Shown in pieces: positions 34,100 to 42,097 of a DNA stretch of 64,000 bases (the first letter of the stretch is position 1; the number at the start of each line of letters is the position of its first letter). The DNA is taken from positions 62,001 to 126,000 of the forward strand of contig NZ_VOBQ01000011.1 of NCBI RefSeq assembly GCF_007833165.1, given 5' to 3'. The DNA comes from Caenimonas sedimenti. Its GTDB lineage: Bacteria; Pseudomonadota; Gammaproteobacteria; Burkholderiales; Burkholderiaceae_C. Below the pieces are notes generated by a model. The model was given only the letters and a program-made list of their open reading frames with translations, was not told the DNA's origin and made no database searches. The translations under genes were made by a program, and so were the position numbers.

Positions 34100-35644
34100 T
34101 CAGGTCTTGTAGATGCCGCAGGCGACGACGACGTCGCCCGCGCGTTGCAGAAAGGTCGACTTGGTCAGGACCTGGTTGGTGACCGGGTGCGCCCACTTGT
34201 AGTCGATCCAGGCGCTCGCGCCGCTGCGGGAAGCGCGCACCATGTCCTGCACGAACAGCTTGCCGTCGACGTCCTTGCTCTTGGGGCCCTGGCCCAGCAC
34301 GCGCGGGTTGTTGCCGTGCGCGAGAAAGACCGCGCCGTCGTCCACCACCATCAGGTAGAGGTCGCGGTCGACGAACTGCCCCTGGCCCAGCTTGTTCACG
34401 TCGGCGATGAGCGCGTCGCGGCCGAAGGTGCGCAGGAACTCGCAGCCGGCCCGGACCAGCGCCACGGCCTCGTCGGCGTTGCCGTGCTCGCGGTCGCCGA
34501 GGTTGAAGCCGGACACCGACTTCATCAGCGCCACCGCCTGCTCGTTCAAGGTGTTGGCCGTCCGCGCGGCGCCCTCGACCAGCGAAGCGTTGCGCTGCGT
34601 GGTGCGCTCGATCTTCGCGATGGCCTGGTTGATCGATTCGATGCCCTGGCTCTGCTCGCGGCTGCCGGTGTTGATCTGGCCCATGAGGTCGGCCACCTGG
34701 CGCACCGACGCGACGATCTCCTCCATCGACCGGCCCGCGTCGTCCACCAGCCGGCCGCCGGCGTCGACCTTGTCGACCGAGCTGCCGATCAGCGCCTTGA
34801 TCTCCTTGGCCGCATCGGCGCAGCGCTGGGCGAGCGATCGCACTTCGGAAGCCACCACGGCGAAGCCGCGGCCCTGTTCGCCGGCGCGCGCGGCTTCCAC
34901 CGCGGCGTTCAGCGCCAGGATGTTGGTCTGGAAGGCGATGCCGTCGATCACGCCGATGATCTCCACGATGCTGCGCGAGCTGTCGCGGATCGACCCCATC
35001 GTGTTGACCACGTCCGCCATCAGCGCGCCGCCCTGGGTGGCGCGTTGCGAAGCCGTGAGCGCCAGCGCGCTGGCCTGCTGCGCGCTGTCGGCGCTCTGGC
35101 GCACCGCCGCCGTCAGCTCCTCCATCGAAGCCGCCGTGTCCTGCAGCGAATTGACCTGCGTCTCGGTGCGCTCGGACAGCGACTCGTTGTCGCGGCTGAT
35201 CTGCGATGAAGTGGACGCCACCGTGGTCGTGCCGTTGCGGACTTCACTGACGATGCCGAAGATGCGGTCGTGCATTTCCTTCAGCGACTGCATCAGCCGC
35301 CCGACTTCGCCGCCGGCCCGGACGTCGATGGATCCGGTCAGGTCGCCCGAGGTCATGCGTTTGGCGATGGCCAGGGCTTCATGGATCGGCTGCGCGATGC
35401 GCCGGGCCAGCCAGCGCGAAATCGCGATGCCGGCGGCGAGCACCAGCGTACCGAAGGCGAGGATGGCCGTGCGGGTGCCGCCCTCCGCGTGCCAGGCGGC
35501 GATGCCGGTCATGACCGCCAGCAGGAGCAGCGGAACGGCGAAGCCCAGGAACAGGGAAGCCCCGAGGCTCAGGTCAGCGGCCGGCTGCCGCGGCGCCGGG
35601 TCCACGTTGCGATAGTCCAGCGAAGGGACGCTTGGAACGGCCAT
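34100..35644 (-). CDS. Methyl-accepting chemotaxis protein with cytoplasmic C-terminal Cache-like domain
   Basis: Receptor of 514 residues from ATG 35644 (TTG 35668 is an alternative). Two adjacent N-terminal helices with almost no periplasmic loop ([20 protein letters not shown] and [18 protein letters not shown]) are followed by HAMP ([13 protein letters not shown]) and the signalling domain with tip [20 protein letters not shown]. After the signalling domain, about 120 residues resemble a single Cache sensor ([23 protein letters not shown], then [10 protein letters not shown], and ending VVACGIYKT). Cache domains normally sit in the periplasm; here the sensor would be cytoplasmic. It has no xWxxF tail. 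It is first in the chemosensory gene order, separated from the kinase gene by 77 bp with a weak hairpin. Confidence 0.88.
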   Translation of the reverse strand: MAVPSVPSLDYRNVDPAPRQPAADLSLGASLFLGFAVPLLLLAVMTGIAAWHAEGGTRTAILAFGTLVLAAGIAISRWLARRIAQPIHEALAIAKRMTSGDLTGSIDVRAGGEVGRLMQSLKEMHDRIFGIVSEVRNGTTTVASTSSQISRDNESLSERTETQVNSLQDTAASMEELTAAVRQSADSAQQASALALTASQRATQGGALMADVVNTMGSIRDSSRSIVEIIGVIDGIAFQTNILALNAAVEAARAGEQGRGFAVVASEVRSLAQRCADAAKEIKALIGSSVDKVDAGGRLVDDAGRSMEEIVASVRQVADLMGQINTGSREQSQGIESINQAIAKIERTTQRNASLVEGAARTANTLNEQAVALMKSVSGFNLGDREHGNADEAVALVRAGCEFLRTFGRDALIADVNKLGQGQFVDRDLYLMVVDDGAVFLAHGNNPRVLGQGPKSKDVDGKLFVQDMVRASRSGASAWIDYKWAHPVTNQVLTKSTFLQRAGDVVVACGIYKT

Positions 35645-35933
35645 GTCGATACTGCTTGTCTCCGTCAATTGCCTTTTTTAGCTGAACACCCGGCGTCTGT
35701 CACGAGTTGTTACACCACCGGCGGCATGTTTGTGCAGCGCCCGCGACGATTTTCCGCATCGGCCAAATGCATGACTTCGAAAGTTCGCACCTCGACGAGT
35801 TCTTTTGGCCTCAGGGCAAGAGTCGTCACATCCCTGACAATCGTTGTTACGTTCCGGCGACCAATGGTCACAGGTGCTGCCCCAACGGCAACGCACCCGC
35901 CGATCACATCCCTAGACTTGGGAGCCGTTCAAG
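35645..35933. other. Divergent promoter region between the Cache-MCP and DUF1631 genes
   Basis: This 289-bp gap has no open frame of note and is more A/T-rich than its surroundings. It contains GTTGTTAC twice (35706-35713 and 35843-35850), a TAGACT -10-like hexamer (35913-35918) ahead of the DUF1631 gene, and GGAG at 35920-35923 as its ribosome site. I found no convincing flagellar sigma-28 (TAAA-N15-GCCGATAA) promoter for the MCP. Confidence 0.4.
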
Positions 35934-38477
35934 ATGACCCAGATCACCGCCACCGTCCAGCGCACCATCGGCGAAGCCGCCACCGGCGCGACCACCCTCA
36001 TTGAACGCTGCGTCGATGCCGCCATCGGCACCATGCAGACCGAGGAGATGCAGATTTCGGGCCTGGCGCGCATGCAGCTGGGCGCGGCCTGGCGCGAGCT
36101 CGTCCAGGTGAAGAAGGAATGGTGCGCCCGCTTCCCCGACGTTTTGCGCACCGCCCTCGAAGATGCCGCGACCGGGGCGGACCGCGACATCCCGGCATCG
36201 ATGCCGATGCCGTTGCACTCGCTGAGCCTCGTCGGCGATGGCGAGATCTCGCGCACCCTGGAGACGGTCCGCCTGTCGGAGCAGCTCAATTCCACGCTGG
36301 ACCGGCAATTGCGCGAACTCGACGGGCTGATGAGCGCCGCGCTGGGCCTGCCCGGCGTGCAACCCGATCGCAATCCGCTGCGTCCGCAGGTGTATGCCCG
36401 TGCCTTGCGCGAGCTGATGGGTGAACCGGAACGCGAACCCGAATGGCCCGGCCTGTGGCTGCGCTACATGGCGCCGACCCTGGCCCAGGAGCTGGGGCGC
36501 ATCTACGGCGAGCAGACCAAGCTGCTGACGAATGCGAAGGTGCAGTCGGTCGGCTACCGCGTGTTGGGCACGCCTTCGCGGCCGGCCGCCCTGGGTCCGG
36601 CGGGCGGGCCCGGTGCGGCGGCGAATGGCCACGCGGCCCCGCCGGGCCAGGGCATGCCAGGTGGCGCCCAGGGCTACTACGGATCGACCCAGGGCAATGG
36701 CCAAGCCAACGGCCAGGCGGGTTGGAACGGCGGCGGTGGCAACGGTGGTGGTGGCGGATATGGCGGCGGCGGCGCCGGCGGAGGCGCTGCGGGCGGTGAC
36801 GCGGCACCGGGCACCGGCGGCCAGTGGCAGCCGGGCCAGGGACAAGGACAACACCCGGGGGGTTACGGCCCGCAGCGCGCCGACGAAGAGCCCGGCATGC
36901 GCGGCGCCTCGGCGATCGCCGAGATGACTTCGCAGGAAGTCACCAGCCCGCAACTGCAGGACTTCCTGTTCCGCGGCGGCGGCCAGGCCGACATGGGCCT
37001 CGCGCGCTCTTACTACGACCACGTCGAGCAGGAAATCGCCCAGATCCAGGCCAGCACGGCCGTCCAGAGCTACGACACGCGCGCGGCGCAGCAATACGTC
37101 CATCTGCCCGCGGTCGACCGGCCCGCTCGCGCGGTCGATGTCGAAAGCCCGCTGCCGAACGAAGTCTGGGGCAACTACGGCGCGCCGCGCGAGCGGTCGC
37201 TGGTGCGCGGCCGGCTGAAGAAGCAGGCCAGCAAGGTCGGCCAGGTCCTCGGCCTGGAGGTGGTGCGCAAGCTGGTGAACCAGGTCGCGCAGGACGCGCG
37301 CCTGCTGGCCCCGGTGCGCGAAGCGATCGTCGCGCTCGAACCTTCGCTGCTGCGCCTGGCCATGGTGGCGCCCCGCTTCTTCAGCGAGGAGGAACACCCC
37401 GGGCGGCGCCTCGTCGAGAAGGTGGCGGACCGCAGCTTCAAGTACAACGACGAATTCAGCGTCGAGTTCCAGGCGTTCTTCGGCCCGGTGAGCCAGGCTT
37501 TCGCCGCGCTGAACGCGATGGAGGCGTTCGAGGACGCCGAGCCGTTCAGGAACGCCCTGCTCACGCTCGAAGCCGGCTGGGCCGCGCGCGATGCGCTCGA
37601 CGACGAGGAGCAGCAGGAAGCACTGGAGAAGGTGCAGTTCGCCGAGAAGCGCCAGGCCGAAGCCGACAAGCTGGCCTGGGAACTGGGCCACCGCAGCGAC
37701 CTCGACGACAACGTGCCCGACGCGGTGCAGTCGTTCCTGTTCGGGCCCTGGGCCGTGGTGATGGCGCACGCGCGCCTCACGAACAAGGGCAACGACCTCG
37801 ATCCCGGCGGGTTCGTCGCCATCATCAGCGACCTGCTCTGGACCCTCAAGGAGGAGGAGACGCTGCGCGACCCGGCCAAGGCGTTCGCCGTGATTTCGAA
37901 GGTGCTGGTCAGCGTCCGCAAGGGCATGACGCTGATCGGGCGGGAAATGGACGACCCCGACACGAAGTCGTTCTTCGCCTCGCTCGAACGCCTGCACCGT
38001 CCGGTGCTGCGGTTGCGGTTCAAGCAGCGCAATCAGGTGCTGCCGGAGCCGCCGGAGCCCGAAGCCGCGCCGCCGGCGCCGCCCGCCCCCAAGCCCGAAC
38101 CGGGGCAAATCTGGATGGCGCCCAAGGAGCAGGCGGCCGCCGGCTTCGACGCCGCGGCGGCCGCCTGGGACTTCCGCAGCCTGAAGGCCGACCCCGAATC
38201 CACCGAACCGGAGGTCAGCGAGGACGCCGCCGCCTCCATCATCGCCCGCCTCGCGCAGGGCAGCTGGGTCGACCTGTTCGCCAAGCAGCAATGGCGCCGC
38301 GCGCAGCTGGTCTACGCGTCCGGCAAGGGCACGCTCTTCATGTTCGTGAGCAACGGGGGCCAGCCGCATTCGATGACCAAGCGCATCCTGCAGAAGCTCG
38401 TGCGCGATCGCCTGGTGCGGCCGGTGGATGCCGACGCCGTGGTACCGCGCGCCCTGCGCGAGCTGGCCGCCGCCTGA
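35934..38477 (+). CDS. DUF1631 family protein
   Basis: Protein of 847 residues matching the DUF1631 family by overall layout. It has an N-terminal helical part (ERCVDAAIGTMQTEEMQ onward), a Gly/Gln/Asn-rich low-complexity stretch (about residues 220-315), a long helical domain with many charged residues, and a Pro-rich hinge near residue 705. A compact C-terminal segment (GSWVDLFAKQQWRRAQLVYA, then TLFMFVSNGGQPHSMTKRIL) resembles the PilZ-like end seen in this family. Some homologues are mis-annotated as thymidine phosphorylase. Function unknown; soluble and cytoplasmic by composition. It is a single gene between the chemosensory cluster and the 23-kb operon. Confidence 0.8.
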   Translation: MTQITATVQRTIGEAATGATTLIERCVDAAIGTMQTEEMQISGLARMQLGAAWRELVQVKKEWCARFPDVLRTALEDAATGADRDIPASMPMPLHSLSLVGDGEISRTLETVRLSEQLNSTLDRQLRELDGLMSAALGLPGVQPDRNPLRPQVYARALRELMGEPEREPEWPGLWLRYMAPTLAQELGRIYGEQTKLLTNAKVQSVGYRVLGTPSRPAALGPAGGPGAAANGHAAPPGQGMPGGAQGYYGSTQGNGQANGQAGWNGGGGNGGGGGYGGGGAGGGAAGGDAAPGTGGQWQPGQGQGQHPGGYGPQRADEEPGMRGASAIAEMTSQEVTSPQLQDFLFRGGGQADMGLARSYYDHVEQEIAQIQASTAVQSYDTRAAQQYVHLPAVDRPARAVDVESPLPNEVWGNYGAPRERSLVRGRLKKQASKVGQVLGLEVVRKLVNQVAQDARLLAPVREAIVALEPSLLRLAMVAPRFFSEEEHPGRRLVEKVADRSFKYNDEFSVEFQAFFGPVSQAFAALNAMEAFEDAEPFRNALLTLEAGWAARDALDDEEQQEALEKVQFAEKRQAEADKLAWELGHRSDLDDNVPDAVQSFLFGPWAVVMAHARLTNKGNDLDPGGFVAIISDLLWTLKEEETLRDPAKAFAVISKVLVSVRKGMTLIGREMDDPDTKSFFASLERLHRPVLRLRFKQRNQVLPEPPEPEAAPPAPPAPKPEPGQIWMAPKEQAAAGFDAAAAAWDFRSLKADPESTEPEVSEDAAASIIARLAQGSWVDLFAKQQWRRAQLVYASGKGTLFMFVSNGGQPHSMTKRILQKLVRDRLVRPVDADAVVPRALRELAAA

Positions 38478-38481
38478 CCTG

Positions 38482-38492
38482 TTCCCGCGCAG
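38482..38492 (+). repeat. 11-bp direct repeat, copy 1, upstream of the LEPR-XLL operon
   Basis: TTCCCGCGCAG occurs here and again at 38571-38581, framing the 108-bp gap ahead of the operon's first gene. It could be an operator half-site or part of a recombination scar. Confidence 0.35.
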
Positions 38493-38565
38493 CAACAGCG
38501 GCGCGCAGATTTCCATCGTCAGCGCTGCCGTGGGCGCATGTGGCCCGCTGCGCGTTGCATTGGGT

Positions 38566-38581
38566 CACAATTCCCGCGCAG
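38566..38581 (+). promoter_or_regulatory. -10-like CACAAT and second copy of the 11-bp repeat
   Basis: CACAAT (38566-38571) sits 15 bp before the first ATG of the operon and resembles the relaxed -10 hexamers common ahead of genes in this DNA. The second TTCCCGCGCAG (38571-38581) directly abuts it, so a bound regulator would cover the transcription start. No clear -35 is seen. Confidence 0.3.
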
Positions 38582-38585
38582 TCCC

Positions 38586-39977
38586 ATGAACCAGACGTCC
38601 CCACTTCCCTTGCCCGCAGCGGATGCCGCGTCTGCGCGTCCGGGGCTGTTGCAGGCGCTCGCTGCCTTGCTCGCCGGGCGCGACTTGCGCCAGGGCGCGG
38701 ACGCGCTCGCCGTCGAACTGGCGCAGCTGCTGCAATGCACGCAAGTCGCGCTGGCCCTGCGCGGGGCCGGCCCGGGCGATCTGGCGCTCGCCGGTTCGTC
38801 GCTGCCGACCGAACTCGATCCGCGCCATGACAGCGCCGTCGCGCTGCTGGCCGCGATGCACGAGGCGGCCGACCAGGGCCAGGCGATCTCCTGGCCGGCA
38901 GCGGCCAGCCTCGGCGCGGCCGGCCCGGTCGCCCAGGCCCAGCGCCAGCTGGCGGGCACCGGCGCCGCGGTCTCGGTGCCGCTGGTGACCGATGGACGCA
39001 TCGTCGGCGTCGTCACCCTGGTACGCGGCGAGCGGCCATTCGACGCCGCGGAGATCCGGTTCGCCGAGGACGCCGCGCTGCTGTGCGCGCCAGTGCTCGA
39101 ACTGCAGCGCCGGCTGGCGCTGCCCTGGCACGGCCGCATGCGGGAATGGGCGAGGGGCGACAAGGGCTCCCGCAAGACGCGGCCCCTGCTCTTCGCCGGC
39201 GTGGCGTTGGCCGCCGCATTGCTGGCCGTGCCCGTGCCCTGGCGCGTGAGCGCGCCGGCCAAGCTCGAAGGCTCGGTCCAGCGCGCCGTGGTGGCCGCCA
39301 CCGACGGTTTCCTGCAGCAGAGCAACGTGCGCCCCGGCGACCGCGTGCGCGAGGGCCAGGTGCTGGCCGAGCTCGCCTCGCAGGACCTGGAGCTGGAGCG
39401 GCGCCGGCGCGAGAGCGAAGTACAGCACCACGAGACCAGCTACCGGGCGGCGCAGGCGCGCTACGACCGCACGCTCATGGTGGCCAGCCAGGCCAAGGCG
39501 GCCGAGGCCAGCGCGATGCTGTCGCTGGCCGAGGCGCAGCTGCAGCGCGCCAAGGTCACCGCGCCCTTCGACGGCATCGTGATCAAGGGCGACCTCACGC
39601 AGACCCTGGGCGCGCCGGTGCAGCGCGGCGAGGTGCTGATGGTGCTGGCGCCCGACGAGGGCTACCGCCTCATGCTCGAAGTGGACGAGACGGACATCCG
39701 GGCGCTGAGCCCCGGCCAGCGCGGCGACCTGGTGCTGTCGGCACAGCCGGGCACGGTGCTCCCCTTCATCATCCGGCGCATCGTTCCGGTGGCGACTGCG
39801 GCGGATGGGCGCAATTTCTTCGAGGTCGAGGCGCAGCTGCAAGGCAAGCCCGCCGCGTTGCGGCCCGGGCTGAGCGGCGTGGCCAAGGTCGAGACCGGCA
39901 CCCGATCCATCGCCAGTCTGCTGACCTATCGCGCCTGGAACTGGCTGCGCGTCGCCTGGTGGAGGCTCACGCCCTGA
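38586..39977 (+). CDS. HlyD-family membrane-fusion adaptor with N-terminal GAF-like domain
   Basis: Protein of 463 residues. Residues 15-180 have a GAF-like layout (LLQALAALLAGRDLRQGADALAV, then AVSVPLVTDGRIVGVVTLVRGE). A single membrane helix (about 200-217, LLFAGVALAAALLAVPVPW) follows. Then come a barrel-sandwich lipoyl-type hairpin (AATDGFLQQSNVRPGDRVREGQ), a coiled-coil arm, KVTAPFDGIVIKGDL and a beta-barrel segment (LMLEVDETDIRALSPGQRGDL). It thus joins a cytoplasmic sensor-like domain to a periplasmic adaptor. It is first in an eight-gene operon, and its TGA overlaps the next ATG by one base. I infer that it forms an export or envelope-spanning complex with the neighbouring M50/HlyD protein. 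Confidence 0.82.
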   Translation: MNQTSPLPLPAADAASARPGLLQALAALLAGRDLRQGADALAVELAQLLQCTQVALALRGAGPGDLALAGSSLPTELDPRHDSAVALLAAMHEAADQGQAISWPAAASLGAAGPVAQAQRQLAGTGAAVSVPLVTDGRIVGVVTLVRGERPFDAAEIRFAEDAALLCAPVLELQRRLALPWHGRMREWARGDKGSRKTRPLLFAGVALAAALLAVPVPWRVSAPAKLEGSVQRAVVAATDGFLQQSNVRPGDRVREGQVLAELASQDLELERRRRESEVQHHETSYRAAQARYDRTLMVASQAKAAEASAMLSLAEAQLQRAKVTAPFDGIVIKGDLTQTLGAPVQRGEVLMVLAPDEGYRLMLEVDETDIRALSPGQRGDLVLSAQPGTVLPFIIRRIVPVATAADGRNFFEVEAQLQGKPAALRPGLSGVAKVETGTRSIASLLTYRAWNWLRVAWWRLTP

Positions 39978-42097
39978 TGGACGCCCCGCTCGTCAGCGCA
40001 TCCTGGCACCGCGTCGCCTCCCTGCGGCCCAGCCTCGCCCCTGGCTTGCGCATCGTCCGGCAGGAAGTCCGCAACCAGATCTGGCACCTGCTGCTGGAGC
40101 CGGCATCGGGCCAGCAGATGCGGCTGAATCCCGCGGCCTACGACCTGGTCGGGCGCTTCGACGGGCGAGCGACCACGGGCGAGCTGTGGGACGAGGTGCT
40201 GCGCCTGCGGCGCGACGAGGCGCCGACGCAGGACGAAACCCTGGCCCTGCTGGCGCAGCTGTTCCGCGCGGGCATGGTGCAGTTCGACGCCGCGCCGCAC
40301 CTGGCGATGCTGTTCGCGCGGCGCGCCGAGACGCGGCAGCCGCGGCAGCGCGGCTTCGTCAACCCGATGATGCTGCGCATGCAACTGGGCGACCCCTCGC
40401 GCTGGCTGCAAAGGCTCACGCCGCTGGCGCATGCGCTGTTCAGCCCGCTGGGCGCGCTGGCTTGGCTGGCGCTGGTGCTGGTGGCCCTGCTGGGCGCGGC
40501 GACGGAGTGGCACGCGCTGGGCGCCGACACCGCGCGTCTGCTGGCCTCGCCGTCGGCCTATGTGCTGGCCCTGCTCTGCTACCCGCTCGTGAAAAGCCTG
40601 CACGAACTCGGCCACGGTCTCGCCGTGCGCCGCTTCGGCGGTGAGGTGCGCGAAGTGGGGGTGGCGCTGATGTTCCTCACGCCCGCGCTCTACGTCGACG
40701 CCGGGGCCGCCAACGCCTTCGCGTCGCCCCGCCAGCGCGCGCTGGTCAGCGCGGCCGGCATCCTGGTGGAGCTGGCGCTCGCGGCCATCGCTTTCATCGT
40801 CTGGGTGGCCGCCAGCCCCGGGCTGGTGCGCGACGCGGCACTGGCGGTGGCGCTGATCGGGTCCGTCTCCACCCTCTTCTTCAACGGCAATCCGCTGCTG
40901 CGGCTGGATGGCTACTTCGTGCTGTGCGACGCCTTGCAGCTGCCCAACCTGGCCGCCCGCAGCCAGGCGTGGTGGGCGCGGCTGCTGCGACGCTGGGTCG
41001 GGCTTTCCGCCGGGCCGGCACCGATGCTCGCCGCCGGCGAAGCCAAGTGGCTGGCGCTCTATGCGCCCGCGTCGGCGCTGTACCGGATCTCGCTGTTGTG
41101 CGCGCTGGTGTTCTGGGTCGGACGGCAGGCCTGGCTGCTGGGCTGGATGGCGGGCAGCGTCGCGGCCTTCTACGTGGCGCGCGGTGCCTGGCGCTGGCTG
41201 GCCGCCGCCGGTCCGCGCGTGCAGTGGGCCGGGGCAGGCACCGCGGCGCTGGCACTGCTCCTGCTGGTCGTGGTGCCGGCCCCGCAAAGCGTGCTGGTCC
41301 GCGGGGTCGTGTGGCCGCCGGCGGAGGCGCAACTGCGCGCGGTGTCCGGCGGTTTCGTGCGCGCGGTGCTGCGGCCCGACGGCGCGCAAGCCCAGGCCGG
41401 CGAGGCGGTCCTGGCCCTCGACGACCCGGCGCTGGCCTCGGCGCGCGAACGGCTCGCCGCCGAGCAGACCGGCTTGCGCGCGCGCCAATATCGCGCGCTG
41501 CTGAGTGATCCATCGATCGCTTTGCAACTGCAAAGCGACATCGACCGCAACGCCGCCGAACTGGCCCGCGCCGAGCAGCAACTGGCTGGCCTGGAAGTTC
41601 GCCCCGCCGTCGCCGGCCGGGTGGCCTGGGCGCGGCCGACCGACCTGCCCGGCACGTACGCACCCCGCGGCCAGCTGCTGGGCTACCTGCTCGCGCCCGG
41701 CCCGGCGCAGGTGCGGCTGGCGCTGCCGGAAGAAGATTTCAGCCGGGTGCGTGGGCGCGTACGGGACGTGGAACTGCGGATCGACGATGACCCGCGCACC
41801 GTGCACAGCGCGCGCCTCGCGCCTGGCGTGCCCGGCGCCACCTTCGAGCTGCCTTCCGCCGCGCTCGGGGACCGTCACGGCGGGCCGATCGCCGTCGATC
41901 CACTCGACACCAAAGGCTTGCGCACCCTGGCCCCCGTGTTCTTCCTGGACGTGACGGTCGATGCGCTGGAGGCGCGCCGCGTCGGCACGCGCGCCTGGGT
42001 CAAACTGCACCTGCCCGACGAACCGCTGGCGGTGCAGCTGGCGCGCCGGTGGTCGCAGCTGTTCGTCAAGCACTTCGCGCCGACGGGGCAGCTGTGA
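39977..42097 (+). CDS. PqqD-like / M50 metalloprotease-like / HlyD-like membrane fusion protein
   Basis: Protein of 706 residues. Residues 10-95 resemble a PqqD-type winged-helix peptide-binding domain (LRPSLAPGLRIVRQEVRNQ, LNPAAYDLVGRFDG, LLAQLFRAGMVQF). About ten membrane helices follow. They contain the site-2-protease motif HELGH (H209, E210, H213) and NPLLRLDG with D311, the zinc ligands of M50 enzymes. From about residue 430, VVVPAPQSVLVRGVVWPPAEAQ opens an HlyD-like periplasmic part with a coiled-coil and AGRVAWARPTDLPGTYAPRG. It could recognise, cleave and hand over a peptide or protein substrate. The next gene's GTG overlaps its TGA by 4 nt. Confidence 0.82.
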   Translation: MDAPLVSASWHRVASLRPSLAPGLRIVRQEVRNQIWHLLLEPASGQQMRLNPAAYDLVGRFDGRATTGELWDEVLRLRRDEAPTQDETLALLAQLFRAGMVQFDAAPHLAMLFARRAETRQPRQRGFVNPMMLRMQLGDPSRWLQRLTPLAHALFSPLGALAWLALVLVALLGAATEWHALGADTARLLASPSAYVLALLCYPLVKSLHELGHGLAVRRFGGEVREVGVALMFLTPALYVDAGAANAFASPRQRALVSAAGILVELALAAIAFIVWVAASPGLVRDAALAVALIGSVSTLFFNGNPLLRLDGYFVLCDALQLPNLAARSQAWWARLLRRWVGLSAGPAPMLAAGEAKWLALYAPASALYRISLLCALVFWVGRQAWLLGWMAGSVAAFYVARGAWRWLAAAGPRVQWAGAGTAALALLLLVVVPAPQSVLVRGVVWPPAEAQLRAVSGGFVRAVLRPDGAQAQAGEAVLALDDPALASARERLAAEQTGLRARQYRALLSDPSIALQLQSDIDRNAAELARAEQQLAGLEVRPAVAGRVAWARPTDLPGTYAPRGQLLGYLLAPGPAQVRLALPEEDFSRVRGRVRDVELRIDDDPRTVHSARLAPGVPGATFELPSAALGDRHGGPIAVDPLDTKGLRTLAPVFFLDVTVDALEARRVGTRAWVKLHLPDEPLAVQLARRWSQLFVKHFAPTGQL

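Noticed and set aside
28343..35644. Assigning the cluster to a type IV pilus (Pil-Chp) system
   Set aside because: The regulators look PilG/PilH-like, but CheA has only one HPt domain, CheD and CheB are present, and no pil genes are in view; the output remains undecided.
35645..35933. Flagellar sigma-28 promoter for the chemosensory cluster
   Set aside because: A GCCGAT-like core is visible on the minus strand, but no TAAA lies at the required 15-bp spacing.
35904..38516. Minus-strand open frame opposite the DUF1631 gene
   Set aside because: The sense product matches a known family and has a ribosome site; the antisense product is Arg/His/Gly-rich with no motif.
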